Source: Mucilaginibacter ginkgonis (lineage in GTDB: Bacteria > Bacteroidota > Bacteroidia > Sphingobacteriales > Sphingobacteriaceae). Taken from it: 64,000 nucleotides of DNA. Of the stretch, positions 60,154 to 64,000 are shown one piece after another. The position numbers and the translations under genes are program-made. The stretch covers positions 1,240,001-1,304,000 of the forward strand of contig NZ_CP066775.1 in NCBI RefSeq assembly GCF_009754905.2. Direction: 5' to 3'. How positions within the stretch are numbered: position 1 is the stretch's first letter; each line of letters starts with the position of its first letter. A model generated the notes under the pieces. The model was not told where the DNA came from. It saw only the letters and a program-made list of their open reading frames with translations, and made no database searches.

Positions 60154-61254
60154 TTATTCTATTTTTCGCAGCACACGGTTCCAGCGTATTTTGTTAAAAA
60201 ATGTGGCGCTGCTGTCTATGCTCATCCAGGTAAACATGGCTTTGCCTACCACATTTTCTTCGGGTACAAAACCCCAGTAACGCGAGTCGTCGCTGTTGTG
60301 GCGGTTGTCGCCCATCATCCAGTAATAATTACTTTTAAAGGTGTAGGTGGTTGCCTTTGCCCCGTTAAGGGTATAATTATTTGCCGAACCGCTCAGTGTA
60401 TTATGCTCGTAGTTGGTGATGATGCTTTTATACAGGGCCACGGTAGAATCGTTAAGCGCAATGGTCAAATTCTTTTTCGGCACCAGCAATGGCCCGTAAT
60501 TATCTATACTCCATTTGTATAACGGACTGTGCGGGAAAACACTGGGATCGTATTGCCCGCCGGGTGTAACCACCGGAGTGATCGACCTGATGTTACTGAA
60601 GCTCTTAAAGGTGTTGTAGCTATCTGTGGGAATGATCATCAAATAGCTGTTGGCTTGCCCTTGCTGATAGATCTCGATGTGCAGGTCTTGTATTACTTGC
60701 GGGTTAAGATCTGTCCCATCTGTTGTAACTATGTAAGATGTCTGCGCCTTAGGAGCGTTTTTAGCGGCTTTGCCGTTAATATAAACCTGACTGTTTACGA
60801 TCTTCAATTCATCGCCCGGGATAGCCTGACAACGCTTAATGAGCGTAGTTTTCATATCTATTGGCTTGTTTATCGAATCCGTCGGAATGTTAAACACCAC
60901 TATGTCGCCATTCTTTATATGCGAAAATCCGGGCAGCCTAAAATAAGGTAGCTGCAAACCGTCCCAATATGTCTTAACGCTTCCGTTGGCAAGCGTCGGT
61001 TCCAGAAAAGGGATGGTGATAGGAGTGATGGGCATGCGTGCGCCGTAGTCAAACTTGCTTACAAATAGGTAGTCGCCCGTCATCTGCGTGCCTTCCATAG
61101 AGCCCGATGGTATGGCGTACGCCGAAAAAAGCAATCCGCGGATGATCGTAGCTGCCACCACGGCAAAAACTAACGCGTCTATCCACTCACGCAATTTTGT
61201 TTTCTTTGGCTTGCCGCCGGTGTCTCTTTTTTTAAATAGATCTTTTAATTTCAT
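60154..61254 (-). CDS. lepB: Signal peptidase I
   Basis: 366 residues. A lysine-rich cytoplasmic start is followed by one membrane helix ([20 protein letters not shown]). Box B has the catalytic serine in [10 protein letters not shown] (Ser52), box D has the catalytic lysine in [12 protein letters not shown] (Lys140), and box E has [21 protein letters not shown]. It cleaves signal peptides of exported proteins. Between the lysine and box E there is a long insertion, typical for Bacteroidota. Divergent from the esterase. Confidence 0.94.
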   Translation of the reverse strand: MKLKDLFKKRDTGGKPKKTKLREWIDALVFAVVAATIIRGLLFSAYAIPSGSMEGTQMTGDYLFVSKFDYGARMPITPITIPFLEPTLANGSVKTYWDGLQLPYFRLPGFSHIKNGDIVVFNIPTDSINKPIDMKTTLIKRCQAIPGDELKIVNSQVYINGKAAKNAPKAQTSYIVTTDGTDLNPQVIQDLHIEIYQQGQANSYLMIIPTDSYNTFKSFSNIRSITPVVTPGGQYDPSVFPHSPLYKWSIDNYGPLLVPKKNLTIALNDSTVALYKSIITNYEHNTLSGSANNYTLNGAKATTYTFKSNYYWMMGDNRHNSDDSRYWGFVPEENVVGKAMFTWMSIDSSATFFNKIRWNRVLRKIE

Positions 61255-61355
61255 AAAAGCTGTTTTTGGTTGAATGTGAGCAACATGTGTTGCTATTTGA
61301 TTTTGTGTTGTCGCTTTTGTTACATTTATCTTGAAAATTTAACCAGCCACCAGTT

Positions 61356-62204
61356 ATGAAGTATCTCTTGTCGATAGTGTTATCGGTTGTTACTATCAGC
61401 GCCTTTGCCCAAGGCGATTCTACAGTAATTTCTCTTTGGAAAAACGGGGCACCCGGCTTTGAGTCAAAGAAAGATATTCCCGAAAAAGGCCCGGTGTATG
61501 CAAGCAACATTAACAACCCGTCTGTAACCGTTTACCTGCCGCCAAAAGAGAAGGCCACAGGTGCGGCAGTATTGATCTGCCCTGGTGGTGGTCACCGCAT
61601 GCTGGTGATGACGTCTGAGGGGCATGACCCTGCAAAGTTTCTTAATAGCATTGGCGTGGCAGCTATTGTTCTGAAGTACCGCCTTGGCCGCGATACGCTT
61701 ACGCCATATTATAAGATAGAGGTTCATGGCCGTGAAGATGGCAACCGCGCTATGCGGCTAATCCGCAGTAATGCTGCGGCATGGGGGATTGACGCGAACA
61801 GAATAGGTATCTGGGGTTTTTCTGCCGGCGGCGAGATAACAAATATGGTGGCGTATGATAACACACCCTCTAAACCAAACGCTACAGAGCCGGTAGACAG
61901 GCTAAGCTCTAAACCCGACTTTGTAATTGAGACTTATCCCGGCCCGTTATATGTGCCCGAAAAAGTTACCAAAGGTGCACCACCTGCATTTTTGGTAGCC
62001 GCTAATGATGATGAATGCTGCTCGCTGCCGCTGATCAAGATACTGAATGCTTATCGCGCGGTTGGAGCGCATGCTGAGCTGCATATTTTTGCAAAAGGAA
62101 ACCACGCGTTTAATATGGGTAAACGCTCTGAATTTAAATCGCTGAAAGAATGGCCATTGTTATTGGCTAATTGGTTTGCCGATTACAAGTACTTTAAACA
62201 ATAG
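61356..62204 (+). CDS. Alpha/beta hydrolase (BD-FAE-like esterase)
   Basis: 282 residues with a signal peptide (MKYLLSIVLSVVTISAFAQ). The oxyanion motif VLICPGGGHRML, the nucleophile in IGIWGFSAGGE and the catalytic histidine in GNHAFNMG form a full esterase site; the acid is probably in VAANDDECC. It resembles the acetylxylan-esterase-type carbohydrate esterases common in Bacteroidota. Expected in the periplasm or outside. No polysaccharide-utilisation genes are adjacent, so the natural substrate is open. Confidence 0.88.
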   Translation: MKYLLSIVLSVVTISAFAQGDSTVISLWKNGAPGFESKKDIPEKGPVYASNINNPSVTVYLPPKEKATGAAVLICPGGGHRMLVMTSEGHDPAKFLNSIGVAAIVLKYRLGRDTLTPYYKIEVHGREDGNRAMRLIRSNAAAWGIDANRIGIWGFSAGGEITNMVAYDNTPSKPNATEPVDRLSSKPDFVIETYPGPLYVPEKVTKGAPPAFLVAANDDECCSLPLIKILNAYRAVGAHAELHIFAKGNHAFNMGKRSEFKSLKEWPLLLANWFADYKYFKQ

Positions 62205-62372
62205 GACTTTATTGCGCGATTAATTTTTTAACTATTATGCTATAAGTGCCCGTTTGCGGATGCCCACAGGCGAAAAAGTAAACCTTATCAAAATTTCCTT
62301 ATATTAATCGATATATTTGAAATGGCCTGATAGATATATGAGGCTTGCAATTAAACTCCGATACCATAGTTT

Positions 62373-63260
62373 ATGGCAGTTGAAAAACCGCAGTACAACA
62401 TTGTTTACGCTTGTGATAACAACTTTGCGCCTTTGCTGGCGGCGTCTATAAAATCTGTCGAAATAAATTCTCCCGGCTCCATAAAAAACATCTACATCAT
62501 TGATGATGGCATTAAGCCGGAGAACGTTGAAAAGATAAAGCAGTCATTTACATCACCAGAGATCATACTTCACTTTCATTTGGTAAAGGATGTAATGGGG
62601 AAGAACGTTAACATCCCATATTTTAACAATCCGCGATTACCGGTAACCACATTCTTCAGGTTGTTCATCGCCAGCTTTATGCCGGCAGATACTGAAAAGG
62701 TTTTGTACCTCGACTCGGACATGATCGTTCTCGGCGACCTGAAAGAGTTGTTTGATCTGGACCTAAGCAACCACATAATTGGTGCGGTGCAAGACCCAAA
62801 TATCGTAACCTTAGGCTGCTCTTGGGGTGGAGGTGTGCAAAACTGGGAAGCGCTGGGCTACCAGTCAGACGACCCGTATTTTAACGCGGGGCTGCTGCTT
62901 ATCAACTTCAAAAAGTGGGTTGAGTTTGACGTGACCAGCAAAGCGCTCGAGGCTGCCGCCAAGTATCAGCGTTATATCAAATGGGGCGACCAGTACTGTT
63001 TGAACGTTGTATTGGCTAACCGCTGGCTACACTTAGACCCGGAATGGAACCACCTGGTGGATAATAATAATCCGGGTGGAAAATTGATCCATTACATAGG
63101 CAATAAACCTATTTACGATAATTATCCTTACAGTAAAGCGTACCAGGATATCTTCTTCAGTTATTTAAATCAGACCCTGCTTAAAGATCACAAACCGGTA
63201 ACCAAACTTCAGCGCCAAATACAAATGGTAAAGCGTTTTATAAGGAAGATCACCGGTTAA
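62373..63260 (+). CDS. Glycosyltransferase family 8 protein
   Basis: 295 residues. It starts YNIVYACDNNFAPLLAASIKSVE, the GT8 N-terminal pattern; the DXD metal site is in VLYLDSDMIVLGDL, and PYFNAGLLLINFKKW and WGDQYCLNVVLANRWLHLDPEWN (in outline) are the remaining GT8 blocks, with HYIGNKPI near the end. GT8 enzymes transfer glucose or galactose to lipopolysaccharide cores or to proteins. A GT2 gene follows 26 bases later, so this is probably the start of a surface-glycan cluster continuing beyond the window. Confidence 0.92.
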   Translation: MAVEKPQYNIVYACDNNFAPLLAASIKSVEINSPGSIKNIYIIDDGIKPENVEKIKQSFTSPEIILHFHLVKDVMGKNVNIPYFNNPRLPVTTFFRLFIASFMPADTEKVLYLDSDMIVLGDLKELFDLDLSNHIIGAVQDPNIVTLGCSWGGGVQNWEALGYQSDDPYFNAGLLLINFKKWVEFDVTSKALEAAAKYQRYIKWGDQYCLNVVLANRWLHLDPEWNHLVDNNNPGGKLIHYIGNKPIYDNYPYSKAYQDIFFSYLNQTLLKDHKPVTKLQRQIQMVKRFIRKITG

Positions 63261-63286
63261 CTACGCAATCAAATCATTTTAATAAG

Positions 63287-64000
63287 ATGTCTGATAATAC
63301 ATTCGACCAGGTAACGCTACTTATTACGCATTACAACCGCAGTAATTCTTTGGGCTTGCTTTTGGGCGATGTAGTAAAGGAAGGGCTTAAGTTTCATGAC
63401 ATTGTAGTTTCTGACGATGGCAGCCGCCCCGAACATCTGGACATTGTAAAAGAATTGCAGCAGAAATACAACTTTACTTTAGTAACCACACCTGTAAACA
63501 AGGGCTTAGGTAATAACCTTAACAAGGGGCAGGACGCGGTGAAAAGCGAGTACACGCTTTATGTACAGGAAGACTTTGAACCCACGCCAGACTTTGTGCC
63601 AAATTTCAGGAACGCCGTAAAATTGATGAATGAAGAGCACCAATGGGATATCATCCGGTTTTACACCTTCCCTTGGGCGCCGTTTCCCTACCTTAAAGAT
63701 TACAAGTTAGGTTTTGCTGAAATGATCTTCAGGCCGCAGTTGTGGCATACAGACCATTTAAAATTCAGGGTATATAGCGACCATCCACACATACGGCGCG
63801 CTAACTTCTTTGAGAAATTCGGTCGCTATGATGAAGGCATTAAAGGCGACATTACGGAATACAACATGTGCCTGCGCTTTTTGCGTGCAAAAGGCCGCGC
63901 ACTCATTTACAACCGCGGCGAATTGTTTACCCACCGACATGACGAGGTTGAACCAAGCACTATGGTACGCAGTGCCTGGAAGTTAAGCAATTCTGCTTTT
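63287..64000 (+). CDS. Glycosyltransferase family 2 protein, partial
   Basis: 238 codons from the ATG at 63287 run off the window end. The GT-A start DQVTLLITHYNRSNSLGLLL is followed by VVSDDGSRPEH (UDP-sugar site), NKGLGNNLNKGQ and an acid-rich LYVQEDFEPTPDF in the DXD position. Later KFGRYDEGIKGDITEYNMC resembles the GT2 acceptor region. It is paired with the GT8 gene; the acceptor glycan is unknown. The C-terminus is missing. Confidence 0.88.
   Translation, partial: MSDNTFDQVTLLITHYNRSNSLGLLLGDVVKEGLKFHDIVVSDDGSRPEHLDIVKELQQKYNFTLVTTPVNKGLGNNLNKGQDAVKSEYTLYVQEDFEPTPDFVPNFRNAVKLMNEEHQWDIIRFYTFPWAPFPYLKDYKLGFAEMIFRPQLWHTDHLKFRVYSDHPHIRRANFFEKFGRYDEGIKGDITEYNMCLRFLRAKGRALIYNRGELFTHRHDEVEPSTMVRSAWKLSNSAF

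Noticed and set aside
1..64000. tRNA, rRNA, prophage or a complete polysaccharide-utilisation locus
   Set aside because: I found no tRNA-like arms, rRNA core sequences, phage structural genes or SusC/SusD pairs; the TonB receptor has no SusD partner.

Overview
The window is chromosomal DNA from a Bacteroidota bacterium, most likely a Sphingobacteriaceae member close to Mucilaginibacter or Pedobacter. That placement is an inference from gene content: a TonB-dependent receptor with a carboxypeptidase-regulatory-like N-terminus, a short 286-residue primary sigma factor, type III glutamine synthetase, a Bacteroidota-type PurM, OmpP1/FadL-like and LysM/double-psi-barrel proteins, and many upstream sites matching the Bacteroidota -7 element TAnnTTTG. 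Most of the window is housekeeping DNA with short operons on both strands. There is no prophage, CRISPR array, tRNA or rRNA gene that I can see.

Layout. 1-3792: partial Na+/solute symporter, recR, a GT2 glycosyltransferase overlapping an SDR, and a convergent KirBac-type channel. 3842-7680: a tryptophan operon (trpD-trpF-trpB-trpA) headed by a leader peptide with tandem Trp codons and a complete attenuator; trpE, trpG and trpC are absent. 7809-12140: L-threonylcarbamoyladenylate synthase, YceI with a palindromic operator, sucC, a LolD-like ATPase, and a pair of small genes that includes a degenerate HAD protein. 12232-24459: an S41 peptidase, SMC, PhzF, endonuclease V, a nucleotidyltransferase with a 53-residue partner, an apparently intact IS3-family element, the primary sigma factor, an MBL hydrolase and dihydrolipoyl dehydrogenase. 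24758-43494: TonB receptor with lipoprotein, purM, ClC, glnN, TonB, a CE2-like esterase, uridine kinase, LysM protein, Dps, outer-membrane proteins and proS.

The accessory part is 43495-54140. It holds a four-helix-bundle gene broken by one stop codon and flanked by inverted repeats, rnpB (RNase P RNA, minus strand), a RAYT transposase with its REP hairpins and several rearranged copies, and a compact three-gene operon encoding a tiny basic protein, a Cas2/VapD-like protein and an unknown protein with a possible nuclease-like core. A gene-poor repeat island with 248-249-base tandem units follows the nucleoid-associated protein gene.

54142-64000 returns to core genes: GGCT, a LOV-domain histidine kinase with a response regulator (probable blue-light sensing), type II glutamine synthetase, DinB, a DAC-domain protein (probable cyclic-di-AMP-type synthase), cspA, lepB, an esterase and two glycosyltransferases, the last cut by the window end.

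The strongest points for follow-up are the trp attenuator, the Cas2-like three-gene operon with its 18-base inverted repeat, the RAYT/REP copies including an in-frame internal deletion, the DAC and LOV signalling proteins, and three genes whose -7 element lies exactly four bases before the ATG, suggesting leaderless mRNAs.
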